The notes under the pieces were generated by a model, which was not told the origin of the DNA, did no database searches, and was given only the letters and a program-made list of their open reading frames with translations. From Fen-1258 sp964441505 (GTDB lineage Bacteria; Bacteroidota; Ignavibacteria; Ignavibacteriales; Melioribacteraceae): a stretch of 64,000 nucleotides of DNA. The number at the start of each line of letters is the position of its first letter. Position 1 is the first letter of the stretch. The position numbers and the translations under genes are program-made. The stretch is from assembly GCA_964441505.1 (NCBI GenBank), contig CAYTUV010000012.1, forward strand, positions 32,644-96,643, read 5' to 3'. This document shows positions 17,801 to 25,415 of this stretch, piece by piece.

Positions 17801-18959
17801 TTCGTATGTTGGAAGTGGTCTTGAAGGTGAAGGAACAGGATTTAATAATTTCTGGGGCTTTTCACAAAGTGCCTCGAAAGGTCCCTCACGAATGTTTATG
17901 CTTGGTTTCTCAAATGATGTGGGTCCGCGTGCAGCGGGTGGAAATTTGCAGGATACTTATACTCAGAAGAATGATATCTCCTTAAAAACTCAACGGCCTC
18001 TTTGGGAAGGAGCGCAGTTAGATCTAACCTGGACTGTTGGCTGGAGTATGAACAAAGGAATCACTATACAAACTGATCCACTCGGCGGAGTACAAATAAC
18101 AAAACCTCTTTCAACCGGTATGCTGGATCGATCATTCCTTAGTTTACCGCCTACTCTGATCTTTTCATTCCTGGGCAATGGAATCAAAAAAGTAAATGAA
18201 CTTTATAATCCTCAAGCGGAAAATCCCGGACAAAATCTTTCTGATGCTTTCCTTAACGGATTTGAAACTTTTTCCTTTATTTCAAAAATTCCATTCTTAT
18301 CCAGTGTTGTAAAATATATTCCACGACCTAACTGGACTTTCACATGGAACGGATTAGAGAAATACTCAATATTTAGTTTTGCAAAGAGAGTTCAGATCAA
18401 CCATGCTTACATTTCCAACTACAGCGAGGGATGGAAAATTAATCCCGATGGAGTTCAGGAGACACAGTCTCAAAGAGTCGATTACTCATTCGCTCCTCTG
18501 TTTGGTCTTACAATGAATTTTGAACAATTCTTGGGTGGAACGTTTCAGGGGAGTGTACGATTTTCCACAAAGTCATCATTCAGTCTTGGACTTTCCACAC
18601 GGAATATTACCGAAGCATATAACCGGGACATAAATGTTTCTGCAAGTTTTACAAAATCAGGATTTGATTTACCGCTGTTTGGCATCTCATTAAAGAATGA
18701 TATTGAAATTTCCTTTTCATATACAAACGGTAAAACTTCAAGCGTAATTTACGATATGGAAAAATTCAAGGAAAACGGAACACCGCAGGAAGGTAAAACA
18801 AATACTATAATTGAGCCGAAGATTAGGTATGTTATGAGCCAACGCGTATCGCTTACAATTTTTTATAGACGAACCAGCATTGAGCCGGAGGGTGCTTCAA
18901 GATATCCCCCTACAACTACAAACGAAGCCGGTGTTGATGTTCGAATTGCTATTCAATAA
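11829..18959 (+). CDS. sprA: SprA/Sov, giant outer-membrane translocon of the type IX secretion system
   Basis: 2376 residues, the usual size for SprA (about 2400). An N-terminal hydrophobic stretch (about 19-43) can serve as signal peptide; then a Thr/Asp-rich linker with repeated DS(T) motifs, and a long series of amphipathic strands. SprA landmarks are present: GRAVKEEGFVLNMNFRVEG, GEYSASVTSVYSIGFSAVENSVKVLLNG, and SIAYVDDFEGAKRIIPVGIG near 940-960. In Flavobacterium and Porphyromonas this 36-strand barrel is the protein-conducting channel of type IX secretion. The only start near the annotated 5' end is TTG at 11829, 22 bases beyond the strong AGGAGG, with an in-frame stop at 11811-11813; the start is therefore uncertain. 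porX follows after 24 bases. No secreted substrate with a clear C-terminal sorting domain is visible in this window. Confidence 0.93.
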   Translation: MIIIREINISPLLKNNLKLGFKLILVPFFVFTISVFLGFKNVEFTESNKQVQLEICFDLLSRINSADISSVESNNKSLLEIPIPDFSHTISDSIPKVKTLPDSTAKLVKTVADTTEKLKVYSDSTLKSKNKVVDDNIVNPKAILSIDAVKKAENGSHPDSLKPKISIADSIRTKTKQDSLKRIAAMSVDSTARLKYFRYHRDDYPNVLLRPKKRSSFFAQPSGGLITRTETLDSTGSIVTIKENIGTSPFRIPIKMTYDEYMKLRLSAITRDTWEAKAYEYKLKETRKDLNQLITDLTNIDIPLPSSPLLSIFGKPNINLKINGQVDIHGAWRNETTTGITTSALGNTRNEPDFKQTVQINLAGTIGDKLTLGADWNTERQFQYENQLKLKYTGFEDEIIQSIEAGNVSLQTSPLIGGSEALFGVKALFKMGPFSLTALASQKKSEVKEVSVSGGAKSQKFEIHAYDYSPNHFFIHEKYADPVLFNDYFGNPVPKVNTGLRVIDIQVWKTKSGLPQGNERKGNAWLELPSRTAGTLYDNAQFRDSTLATIPGVREIDRTFVLLQPGIDYELHESTGFITLITQIQDQEAIAVAFRQEGSPASSTDDIYYGEFVNDLQSSNVSRLVLQLVKPPNLQPAFTKAWKLQLRNIYPIGGRAVKEEGFVLNMNFRVEGQELQNNYQGVKLLEAFGLDKTDKSGTSTQPDGAFDFFPTRTIFPSTGEVIFPVLQPFGNDFPTGKLPEELKYQAIYDTTVSKAKEVRSKDKFVLVGEYSASVTSVYSIGFSAVENSVKVLLNGQPLKEGVGYTVDYNLGQILIRDGTALVPGADLKISYEQNDLFQLASKTLLGLRGLFEFSRETSLGFSFLNLNQQTLSDKVRIGEEPMNNSIYGADFKTNINLPFITKALDKVISTAAPSSFTANAEYAYINPDPNTKKSTISSDDGRSIAYVDDFEGAKRIIPVGIGYGQWKDLSVPLDMPYIGGLDQYDASFQKDVQMNYKAKTYWFNITPSDVGIQTIYGNRKSVGRDPQIQVLDFKFDPKLPGSFNYVPTPGQSEKNWGGFMKRLSSTANNLIEENIEFIEFWLNTTDSPQDLKINIDLGQISEDVIPNGRFDTEDKNSNYLVDDGEDTGIDGVKDFEEPFYAADNTDPSHDNYSFQLTANPDYSFVNGTEGNASAIDLGRLPDTEDLNGNFTLDRVNSFFRYVIPIDTNRTINKFIQGGGSNNSGWYLYRIPLKDFIAEYNKPSFSVVEFIRVWVSGVTKPVHMRFAEMNLVGNQWQKVLKPPKITLADTVMTVSTINIEDNPEYKSPPGVFQERDRTRPDETIFKNEQALDLIITKLEDGDSREVVRYLFKPLDVFNYKEMKLFIHSDKTDLPGSVSYFDSTKANNYASEVYLRFGSDSTNYYEYRQPVRYNSDNDGWDEVSMIFAQLTAIKQQRDSLASKSLYTVKVPGKLGHTYGVRGEPTLTRITFFTIGIVNPRDKGAPNEAVSGSVWINELRVLEANATPGWAYSATASLKLADLLSISGNMSQKNPYFHSLSDRFGGRDDQRNWGIAVDLDVLKLLPVNLAGSNLRVSYSRLEQKSSPLYTPGKDIKISEAQTQLRQALIERNVDPVEIEKAVASLLDNAQTENISETWAVQNIRIKIPTDLWYIRDTFNNLSFSFNYNKTTGKSPSIVSNDNWIWNASASYSVNFSPELYFRPIDIPIIGSFFDLFSDYRDMKIFFLPQSFSTQLAASRKRNFTQNRTLTTVTPPNVSRDFTATRGAGFNWPITEGGFLNLSWSYSFDVSSILTDLLTVKTDRNIERSESEIWRDIFGGNLFGKDYGYKQVLDIKTNPKLPSLWDLKNFITLNGGYSVSYNWQNNFSQGALGRSAGYSNRITLGFSVRVKSIFAPLFKEDTSVPIQVQDQQSGTIGGRGKPRSAPQQNVQARVDEAVPAVKDSTILKIDSTMVAIADTVKGPSSIMKTLEYLKLGLKYLLLDYDNISVTFSQSSSYVGSGLEGEGTGFNNFWGFSQSASKGPSRMFMLGFSNDVGPRAAGGNLQDTYTQKNDISLKTQRPLWEGAQLDLTWTVGWSMNKGITIQTDPLGGVQITKPLSTGMLDRSFLSLPPTLIFSFLGNGIKKVNELYNPQAENPGQNLSDAFLNGFETFSFISKIPFLSSVVKYIPRPNWTFTWNGLEKYSIFSFAKRVQINHAYISNYSEGWKINPDGVQETQSQRVDYSFAPLFGLTMNFEQFLGGTFQGSVRFSTKSSFSLGLSTRNITEAYNRDINVSASFTKSGFDLPLFGISLKNDIEISFSYTNGKTSSVIYDMEKFKENGTPQEGKTNTIIEPKIRYVMSQRVSLTIFYRRTSIEPEGASRYPPTTTNEAGVDVRIAIQ

Positions 18960-18983
18960 AATTATCCTGGTGTTTGCCGAAAT

Positions 18984-20555
18984 ATGAAAAACAATAAAAT
19001 TCTCTGGGTTGATGATGAGATCGAACTTCTTCGTTCACATATAATATTTCTGAACGAAAAAGGGTACGAAGTATCAACAGTTACTAATGGTGAAGATGCG
19101 ATCTCCGAAGTTAAGAACAACCAGTTTGATCTGATTTTTCTTGATGAGATGATGGCAGGTATAGGCGGACTTGAGACTCTTGGAAGAATCAAGGAAATCA
19201 ATCCAAACATTCCCGTAGTGATGGTTACAAAGAGTGAGGAAGAATCACTTATGCATGATGCCATAGGAAGCAAGATTCGCGACTATTTAATCAAGCCGGT
19301 TCTTCCTTCACAGGTGCTGATGGTATGTAAAAAAATTCTTGAGCAGAAGAAAATTTCCAGTGAGTATGTTGCAAAAGATTATCTACAGGATTTTAATGAA
19401 ATCTCGCGTCAACTTTTGCTCGATCCTGATTACGATGACTGGGTTGAAATTTATGTGAAACTTACAAACTGGGCAATGGAACTTGATATCCATCCCGAGG
19501 TTGATTTACGCCAGACATTAATTGAACAGATAAAAGAGTGTAATCAGGAATTCAGCAAGTATGTAGAAATAAAATATAAGAATTGGATCGACAATGTTGG
19601 CGGCGAGGATGTTCCGACTCTCACAACTCAGATAGTAGATAAATATGTACTGCCGCAATTATCAAAAACAGACGGACCTGTTTTTTTCTTTGTGATTGAT
19701 TGTTTACGACTCGATCAATGGCTGGTTATGGAAAAACATTTGAACGATATTTTCAATATCCAAAAAGATTATTATTACTCAATTCTTCCGACTGCAACAC
19801 CTTATTCACGTAATTCTTTATTCGCGGGTTTGTTCCCCTCTGAAATCGAAAAAAACTATCCCGATCTTTGGGGTACGATGAATGACGATGAAAACAGTAT
19901 GAACAAATACGAGAAAGATCTGCTTCAGAATCTATTGAACAGAAGAAAGATAACTTTGAAAAATGATTTGAAGTATGTAAAAATAATTGATCCGGAAGTG
20001 GGCCGCTCTTTCGAGCAGAATGTTCTTTCTCATAAAAAAACACATTTCATGGCAGTAGTAGTAAATTTTTTGGATATGATCGCTCACGGTCGTTCAGATT
20101 CCGCGATACTTAAAGAAATTGCACCGGATGAATCTGCCTACCGCTCGCTCACAAACAGTTGGTTCCAACATTCATCTTTGCTTGGCACTCTGAGAGCTAT
20201 TGCAACAATTCCGCGGGCAAAAGTGATTGTTACAACTGATCATGGAAGCATACGCACTTTGAGGGGAGCTAAAGTTCTTGGTGACAAAGAGGCTTCTTCA
20301 AATTTGCGATTCAAGTTCGGGCGTAATCTAAAGGTAGATGAAAAGCATGCGATTTTTATAAAAAATCCTCTGGACTATAAATTGCCGAAGCGCGGGCTTA
20401 CAATTAGTTATATTATATCCAAAGAAGATTTTTATTTTGTGTATCCAACAGATTATCATAAATATTTAAGCCATTACAAAGACAGCTTCCAGCATGGCGG
20501 TATCTCGATGGAAGAGATGATACTTCCGGTAATTACGATGGAGAGTAAGATTTAG
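18984..20555 (+). CDS. porX: PorX, response regulator with PglZ/alkaline-phosphatase-fold output
   Basis: 523 residues, close to characterised PorX (about 518). The receiver domain (1-120) has D10/D11, phospho-acceptor D54 (LIFLDEMM), T82 and K104. A helical linker leads to a PglZ-like alkaline-phosphatase domain (about 230-520) with metal/nucleophile residues D239 (FFFVIDCLRLDQW) and T272 (PTATPYSRNSLFAG) and a TTDHGS motif near 413. In Porphyromonas PorX partners the kinase PorY, binds the T9SS motor component PorL and acts as a nucleotide phosphodiesterase. Placement 24 bases after sprA fits this role. No PorY-like kinase is next to it. The PglZ domain should not be read as a BREX component: none of the other BREX genes is present. 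Confidence 0.92.
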   Translation: MKNNKILWVDDEIELLRSHIIFLNEKGYEVSTVTNGEDAISEVKNNQFDLIFLDEMMAGIGGLETLGRIKEINPNIPVVMVTKSEEESLMHDAIGSKIRDYLIKPVLPSQVLMVCKKILEQKKISSEYVAKDYLQDFNEISRQLLLDPDYDDWVEIYVKLTNWAMELDIHPEVDLRQTLIEQIKECNQEFSKYVEIKYKNWIDNVGGEDVPTLTTQIVDKYVLPQLSKTDGPVFFFVIDCLRLDQWLVMEKHLNDIFNIQKDYYYSILPTATPYSRNSLFAGLFPSEIEKNYPDLWGTMNDDENSMNKYEKDLLQNLLNRRKITLKNDLKYVKIIDPEVGRSFEQNVLSHKKTHFMAVVVNFLDMIAHGRSDSAILKEIAPDESAYRSLTNSWFQHSSLLGTLRAIATIPRAKVIVTTDHGSIRTLRGAKVLGDKEASSNLRFKFGRNLKVDEKHAIFIKNPLDYKLPKRGLTISYIISKEDFYFVYPTDYHKYLSHYKDSFQHGGISMEEMILPVITMESKI

Positions 20556-20984
20556 ATGACATTTCCGTTCCATAAAAATGTTGTCTCGGAAAATGAAACT
20601 GCTGATATCGCTAACCAGTTTTCCAAAGTACTTCTACCGTGTGATATAGTGTTATTGAACGGCGATCTCGGTTCGGGAAAAACATTCTTTGTTAAAAATA
20701 TATGCAGCCAGTTCGGAATACATACAGCATCAAGTCCGAGTTTTGCGATTGTGAATGAATATCATAATGGCAAAAAAATTGTCCACTTTGATTTCTACCG
20801 TATAAGAAAAATTGGAGAGCTTTACGATATCGGTTTTGAAGATTATCTTATGAATGACGAAGCAATTATATTTATTGAGTGGGCTGATATGTTTCCGGAA
20901 ATATTACCCCGGAAGAACTATGAAATCCAAATTAAATGTATCAATGATTCATCACGAGAAATATCTATCTTAAAACATGAGTGA
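20556..20984 (+). CDS. tsaE: tRNA threonylcarbamoyladenosine biosynthesis ATPase TsaE
   Basis: 142 residues with Walker A GDLGSGKT (36-43), the SPSFAIVNEY switch region and the FIEWADMFPEILP Walker-B-like motif that define TsaE (YjeE). It supports the TsaB-TsaD complex that puts the threonylcarbamoyl group on A37 of ANN-decoding tRNAs. It starts immediately after the porX stop codon and overlaps tsaB by 8 bases, so it is translated from the same message as porX. As far as I recall, porX-tsaE adjacency recurs in Flavobacteriia, but I cannot verify that here. Confidence 0.93.
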   Translation: MTFPFHKNVVSENETADIANQFSKVLLPCDIVLLNGDLGSGKTFFVKNICSQFGIHTASSPSFAIVNEYHNGKKIVHFDFYRIRKIGELYDIGFEDYLMNDEAIIFIEWADMFPEILPRKNYEIQIKCINDSSREISILKHE

Positions 20985-21633
20985 TCTATTCCCGATATTA
21001 GCAGTTGAGACATCCGGAGAATTGTGCAGCGTTGCCCTCTTACCGGATACAAAAAATTATGTTGAACTGAATTTTCTTCAGAAACATATTCATTCTCAAA
21101 AATTAATTGGAATGATTGACACTGTTTTAGAGACAGATTCTGTAAAATTACAAAGTGTAAAGTCAATCGCTGTCTCGATGGGTCCAGGGTCTTTCACGGG
21201 TTTGCGGATAGGTCTTTCTGCTGTAAAAGGAATTGCTTTCGGTGCAAATATCCCGATAGTTCCTGTGCCAACATTCGATGCATTCGCATTTCAGATTGGA
21301 AGATATTTACCTGAAGGATCGAATTTCTCAATCGCTGTTAGCGCAAACATTGAGGAGTTCTATTTTGCAAAGTATCTTAAAAAGCAAAATGGGTTTGAAA
21401 TTCTAAATGAGCTGAAATTAATAGAAAAAAAGGATTTCGAGAATAATCTGGTTAACGGAGAACTGGTTTATGGAAATGTTGCTGGAACCGGAGGTGCAAA
21501 TCCAGTAAATGGACCTACAGCAAAATCAATAGGAGAGTGGGCTTATTTATATGGGAAGGATTTATTAACTTTTGACCACGATTATCTTGAACCAAATTAT
21601 TTTAAGAAATTTATTGTGAAGGCAAGAAAATGA
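20977..21633 (+). CDS. tsaB: tRNA threonylcarbamoyladenosine biosynthesis protein TsaB
   Basis: 218 residues of the ASKHA-fold TsaB (YeaZ) family: ILAVETSGELCSVAL at the N-terminus and the hallmark SMGPGSFTGLRIGLSAVKGIAFG at about 67-89. TsaB is the inactive paralogue that scaffolds TsaD and TsaE in the t6A pathway. It overlaps tsaE by 8 bases and the next gene by 4 bases, an arrangement of translational coupling. The C-terminal part is typical in length. tsaD is not in the window. Confidence 0.92.
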   Translation: MSDLFPILAVETSGELCSVALLPDTKNYVELNFLQKHIHSQKLIGMIDTVLETDSVKLQSVKSIAVSMGPGSFTGLRIGLSAVKGIAFGANIPIVPVPTFDAFAFQIGRYLPEGSNFSIAVSANIEEFYFAKYLKKQNGFEILNELKLIEKKDFENNLVNGELVYGNVAGTGGANPVNGPTAKSIGEWAYLYGKDLLTFDHDYLEPNYFKKFIVKARK

Positions 21634-22355
21634 GAAAAATGTCACTATTCTTTTTGTTCTGTTTTGTTAGTGGTATTACAGCACAGATTAACGCGCCAAA
21701 GATCAGTGTAAAAAAGGATCGTCATGATTTCGGAACAATCGTCGAAGGTGAAATTGTTACACATAAGTTTGAGATCTCGAACTCTGGTACCGCTGAATTA
21801 GTAATTAGTCAGGTTCGTGCATCATGCGGTTGTACTGCTGCAAAACCAGACAAGATGAAACTGAAACCGGGAGAAAAAACATTTGTTAAGGTCGAATTTA
21901 ATTCCGAAAACCGCTTGGGACCACAGGAAAAATTTGTTTATGTCTCATCAAACGATCCAATTAATCCGGAATACAAACTTTCTTTTGTAGGAGTTATTGT
22001 TGATAAAAACGCCGCAGCGAAGGACGGTAAGAATCCTAAACTTACACTGAGCAAGACCAGCATTGATTTTGGTAAAGTTGAAGAAGGAAAAATAGTTGAT
22101 ACGAAGATTAGTTTTAAGAATGAAGGCAGCAGCACTCTTGTAATAAATGATGTAAAAACTTCATGCGGCTGTACAGCAGCTTTGTTGAGCAGTAAAACTC
22201 TGAAACCCGGTGAATCCGGAAACGTTAGAATTGAATTAGATACGGCTAACCGGGAAGGAAAGCTTACCCGCACTGTAACTCTATATTCAAACGATCCGCT
22301 GCAGCCGAATCAGACAATAACTTTATTTGTCACTATTGAAAAGAGAAAATCTTAA
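21630..22355 (+). CDS. DUF1573 protein with two repeated Ig-like domains, exported
   Basis: 241 residues. Signal peptide about 1-19 (MSLFFLFCFVSGITA). Two tandem DUF1573 domains, each built as HDFGTIVEGE / IDFGKVEEGK, then RASCGCTAAKPDKMKLKPGE and KTSCGCTAALLSSKTLKPGE; the repeats are about 115 residues apart. The paired cysteines of SCGC are the family signature. The domain is an abundant periplasmic or surface module in Bacteroidota with no assigned activity, structurally like ASPM/PapD-type Ig folds. Coupled to tsaB (4-base overlap) and accD (1-base overlap). Confidence 0.85.
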   Translation: MRKMSLFFLFCFVSGITAQINAPKISVKKDRHDFGTIVEGEIVTHKFEISNSGTAELVISQVRASCGCTAAKPDKMKLKPGEKTFVKVEFNSENRLGPQEKFVYVSSNDPINPEYKLSFVGVIVDKNAAAKDGKNPKLTLSKTSIDFGKVEEGKIVDTKISFKNEGSSTLVINDVKTSCGCTAALLSSKTLKPGESGNVRIELDTANREGKLTRTVTLYSNDPLQPNQTITLFVTIEKRKS

Positions 22356-23194
22356 TGGGTTGGTTTACAAGAAAAAAAGAAAATATTTCTCGCGACAGTA
22401 AAAAGACCGATATACCGGATGGGCAATGGTCCAAATGCGAAGACTGCGGTGAAATAATTCATAATAAACAACTTGAAGTGCATCTCTGGTGTTGTCCAAA
22501 ATGCAATTATCATTTCAGAATTGGCAGCCAACAATATGCCACCATTATTTTCGATAAAGGTTCTTTCAAAGAACTTGATAAGAAAATGAAATCAGGGGAC
22601 CCGCTTGAATTCACGGATACTAAAAAATATTCAGAGCGAATAGTTGCCACGATTAAAAAAAGTGGATTAAATGATGCCGTCAGAACAGGAATTGGAAAAA
22701 TAGACGGCAAAAAAGCAGCGTTCGCATGCATGGATTTTAATTTCATCGGTGGAAGCATGGGGTCAGTCGTAGGTGAAAAAATAGCCCGCGCCATTGATGC
22801 TGCATATGAAGAAAAAATTCCAATGATTATAATAAGCCAAAGCGGTGGTGCAAGAATGATGGAAGGGGCATTCTCTCTGATGCAGATGGCTAAAACAAGT
22901 GCCCGGCTTGCCAGAAATGCAGAAGCGAAATTGCCGTATATATCAGTGCTTACAGACCCAACCACCGGCGGAGTCACAGCAAGTTACGCAATGCTTGGTG
23001 ATATAATAATTGCAGAACCTAAAGCCTTAATTGGTTTCGCCGGACCTCGTGTGATTAAACAGACGATTGGTAAAGACTTACCCAGCGGATTCCAGCGGAC
23101 AGAATTTCAGCTCGAAAATGGATTTGTTGATTTTATTGTGAATAGAAAACAGATGAAAGAGAAACTTGCGCAGTTGATCGATTACTTGGCTTAA
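22355..23194 (+). CDS. accD: Acetyl-CoA carboxylase carboxyltransferase beta subunit
   Basis: 279 residues, the canonical AccD length. The four-cysteine zinc ribbon is at the N-terminus (C28-x2-C31 and C47-x2-C50, KCEDCGEIIHNKQ...CCPKC), followed by the carboxyltransferase domain with SQSGGARMMEGAFSLMQMAKTSARL and TDPTTGGVTASYAMLGDI. With AccA it moves carboxylate from biotin-BCCP to acetyl-CoA to make malonyl-CoA for fatty acid synthesis. ATG overlaps the stop of the DUF1573 gene (TAATG). accA is not adjacent. Last gene of the run that begins at sprA; the following genes are on the other strand. Confidence 0.94.
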   Translation: MGWFTRKKENISRDSKKTDIPDGQWSKCEDCGEIIHNKQLEVHLWCCPKCNYHFRIGSQQYATIIFDKGSFKELDKKMKSGDPLEFTDTKKYSERIVATIKKSGLNDAVRTGIGKIDGKKAAFACMDFNFIGGSMGSVVGEKIARAIDAAYEEKIPMIIISQSGGARMMEGAFSLMQMAKTSARLARNAEAKLPYISVLTDPTTGGVTASYAMLGDIIIAEPKALIGFAGPRVIKQTIGKDLPSGFQRTEFQLENGFVDFIVNRKQMKEKLAQLIDYLA

Positions 23195-23258
23195 TGAATA
23201 ATTTATTGAAATAATTACTGCAGTCTTTAAAAATAGATAGTTGCATTCAGTTTGTAGA

Positions 23259-24413
23259 TCATCTCCTGAATTTCTTTACCATCGCACTGATTACCTCCAT
23301 TGCGTAATCAACCTCAGTATCAGTATTTTTCGTACCAAAAGAAAATCGTAAAGTACCTGTTGCATCTTCAGGAGGATAGCCCATTCCGAGAATGACATGG
23401 GACGCTTTAATTGTACCGCTTGTACATGCGGATCCATTCGAAACTGCGACACCGTTGATATCAAGGTATATAATCATTGATTCAGAGTCATTGTTATAAT
23501 ATTCTGATTTAAATGTAACGCTTAGAATATAAGGAGATGAAGTAGAATCACTGTTGATAATGATTCCTTTGTTGTCAAGCGCGGTAAATGAATCCATGAA
23601 TCTTTCTTTCAGTTTTTTTGCATGGTTATAATTTGCTAGCATGGACTCATCAGCAATTCTGATCGCTTCAGCCAAACCAATTATACCAGCTACGTTCTCA
23701 GTGCCCCCTCGTCTGTTTCGTTCCTGAGATCCACCGAAGAGTAAAGGGGAGAGAGGTGTTCCGCTTTTCACATAAGCAAAACCAACTCCCTTGGGGCCAT
23801 TTATCTTATGTGCTGAACCGCAGAGTGAATCAATTCCGAGTTTTTTTACATCAATTGGAAACTTACCGAAACTCTGGACAGCATCAGTATGAAAAAAAAT
23901 ATCTTTTAGTTTGACATGAGTGGAAATATCACCTATCGGGTTAATAGCTCCTGTCTCATTATTAATGTGCATTATCGAAGCAAGTGTAGTATCCTTGTCT
24001 AAATAATTTAATGATGATTGCCAGTTTACCCTCGAATCTGGGTTGACCTCTAACCAATTAACGTTGAAACTTTCTTTTTCTAATTCATGGAAAGCGTCGA
24101 GAACACAATGATGTTCAACTTTTGATGAGAAAATCTTTTTACGTCCACTCTCTTCATACTCTGTTCTAGCAATTCCGAAAATTGCAAAGTTATTCGCTTC
24201 AGTTCCGCCGCTTGTGAAATAAATTTCACTCGGACTAGCATTAATAAGATTAGCAACGGTTTCCCGCGCCTCTTCAATTGCTACCCGGACTGTTCTGCCA
24301 TAAGAGTGAATGCTGGAAGGGTTGCCGAAATCTTCTGTTAAGAAGGACTTCATTTTCTCAAATACTTTAGGATGTACCGGAGTAGTAGCTGCGTAGTCGA
24401 AATAAACTTTCAT
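23259..24413 (-). CDS. Cysteine desulfurase (NifS/IscS family)
   Basis: 384 residues, class V aminotransferase fold. PLP lysine K203 in CGSAHKINGPKG, H101 in KVEHHCVLDAF and active-site C330 in SNGSACTSG followed by the short group-I-type loop. It removes sulfur from cysteine as persulfide for Fe-S clusters or tRNA thiolation. No iscU or sufE neighbour; the biotin ligase gene lies 10 bases upstream on the same strand, probably one transcript. Between IscS and NifS the sequence does not decide, so no symbol is given. Confidence 0.92.
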   Translation of the reverse strand: MKVYFDYAATTPVHPKVFEKMKSFLTEDFGNPSSIHSYGRTVRVAIEEARETVANLINASPSEIYFTSGGTEANNFAIFGIARTEYEESGRKKIFSSKVEHHCVLDAFHELEKESFNVNWLEVNPDSRVNWQSSLNYLDKDTTLASIMHINNETGAINPIGDISTHVKLKDIFFHTDAVQSFGKFPIDVKKLGIDSLCGSAHKINGPKGVGFAYVKSGTPLSPLLFGGSQERNRRGGTENVAGIIGLAEAIRIADESMLANYNHAKKLKERFMDSFTALDNKGIIINSDSTSSPYILSVTFKSEYYNNDSESMIIYLDINGVAVSNGSACTSGTIKASHVILGMGYPPEDATGTLRFSFGTKNTDTEVDYAMEVISAMVKKFRR

Positions 24414-24423
24414 GAATTCCTTT

Positions 24424-25191
24424 CTATCTTAAACTGACATCACCGAAATGAATTTTTTCTAACTTGTCACCAGTGCGTAATACAAGAAATCCATTTTCAT
24501 CGATATCTTCAAAAATTCCAACCTTGACAAGCTCGCTATCAACAATTTTAATTTTTTCTCCCAGCATTTTGCACCGGTTTCGCCAATCGTTTAAAACTTT
24601 CTTACCGGATTTTTTGGATATTTCTAACATCGCTTCAAAATTATTAAGAACCTCGCTTAGTAATTTTTCTCTGCTCGCTATTGAATGAAATTCTTTTCTT
24701 ATTGAGGTTGGTGCTATTTCAAAATGACCGGGGAAGTTTGGCTGATTAACATTTATACCAATACCCACAACAACACGCGCGATTTTATTTGCTTTAGATA
24801 CAGATTCCAATAAAATACCGGCTATTTTTTTCTTATGAATTAAAACATCATTCGGCCATTTTAGTTCAACATCAAGTTGATAGAGATTTTCAATAGCCTG
24901 TGCCACAGCAACCGCAGCACTAAAATTTATCAAATTAATTTTTTGTTCTTTGAACTCACCTTTGAGTAGAATTGAAAATGTAAGATTTTGCCCGTTGCTG
25001 CTGATCCATTCTCTTTCTTTTCGTCCCCGGCCCTTGCTTTGGAATTCAGCTAATAAAACAGTCCCATTCTGATTTGAATCCTTGCTTGCCAGTAACATTG
25101 CATTTGTGGATTCAACTTCATCGCTATAAATGAAATTCCTGCCGATGTAATCGGTATCCAGCTTGATATCAAAATCCTCAATCTTGAACAA
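24424..25191 (-). CDS. birA: Biotin-[acetyl-CoA-carboxylase] ligase, without repressor domain
   Basis: 255 residues of the monofunctional type: the N-terminal winged helix of E. coli BirA is absent. The biotinyl-AMP loop GRGRKEREWIS is at about 54-64, VELKWPNDVLIHKKKIAGILLE around 107-128 and a C-terminal SH3-like domain. It attaches biotin to carriers such as the EAMKM protein at 2.9 kb and AccB. The start is TTG (complement of 25189-25191) with AGGAGA 9 bases upstream; no better ATG exists. Co-directional with the cysteine desulfurase. Confidence 0.9.
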   Translation of the reverse strand: MFKIEDFDIKLDTDYIGRNFIYSDEVESTNAMLLASKDSNQNGTVLLAEFQSKGRGRKEREWISSNGQNLTFSILLKGEFKEQKINLINFSAAVAVAQAIENLYQLDVELKWPNDVLIHKKKIAGILLESVSKANKIARVVVGIGINVNQPNFPGHFEIAPTSIRKEFHSIASREKLLSEVLNNFEAMLEISKKSGKKVLNDWRNRCKMLGEKIKIVDSELVKVGIFEDIDENGFLVLRTGDKLEKIHFGDVSLR

Positions 25192-25353
25192 AATTATTAT
25201 CTCCTAAAAAAATTGTTATGAAATAAAATTTCAATTTCAGCCAGAATATCATACCTGCCGGAAATAAAATTTGAATCCCGGACAAACATGTCATCGTGGT
25301 TAAAAGCTCTGCGTTTCAGCTAAGCTAATAAAAAATAAGTGTTTAGAGAAAAA

Positions 25354-25382
25354 TTAACGTTTGGCATTTCCATTGCTATAGT
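25354..25382 (+). promoter_or_regulatory. Possible sigma70-like promoter of the chaperone operon
   Basis: TTAACG (25354-25359), a 17-base spacer and TATAGT (25377-25382) lie 34 bases before the first hsp20 start. Four of six and five of six bases fit the generic consensus. I see no CIRCE inverted repeat here, so HrcA control is not supported. ACGGAGG at 25404-25410 is the ribosome binding site. Confidence 0.35.
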
Positions 25383-25415
25383 AAAAACGAACAATTAACA
25401 ATAACGGAGGATAAA

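Noticed and set aside
18984..20555. PglZ-like domain as a sign of a BREX phage-defence system
   Set aside because: The domain is fused to a receiver and matches PorX; no BrxC, PglX or BrxL gene is present.
25192..25415. CIRCE element before the chaperone operon
   Set aside because: No TTAGCACTC...GAGTGCTAA inverted repeat is found in the interval.
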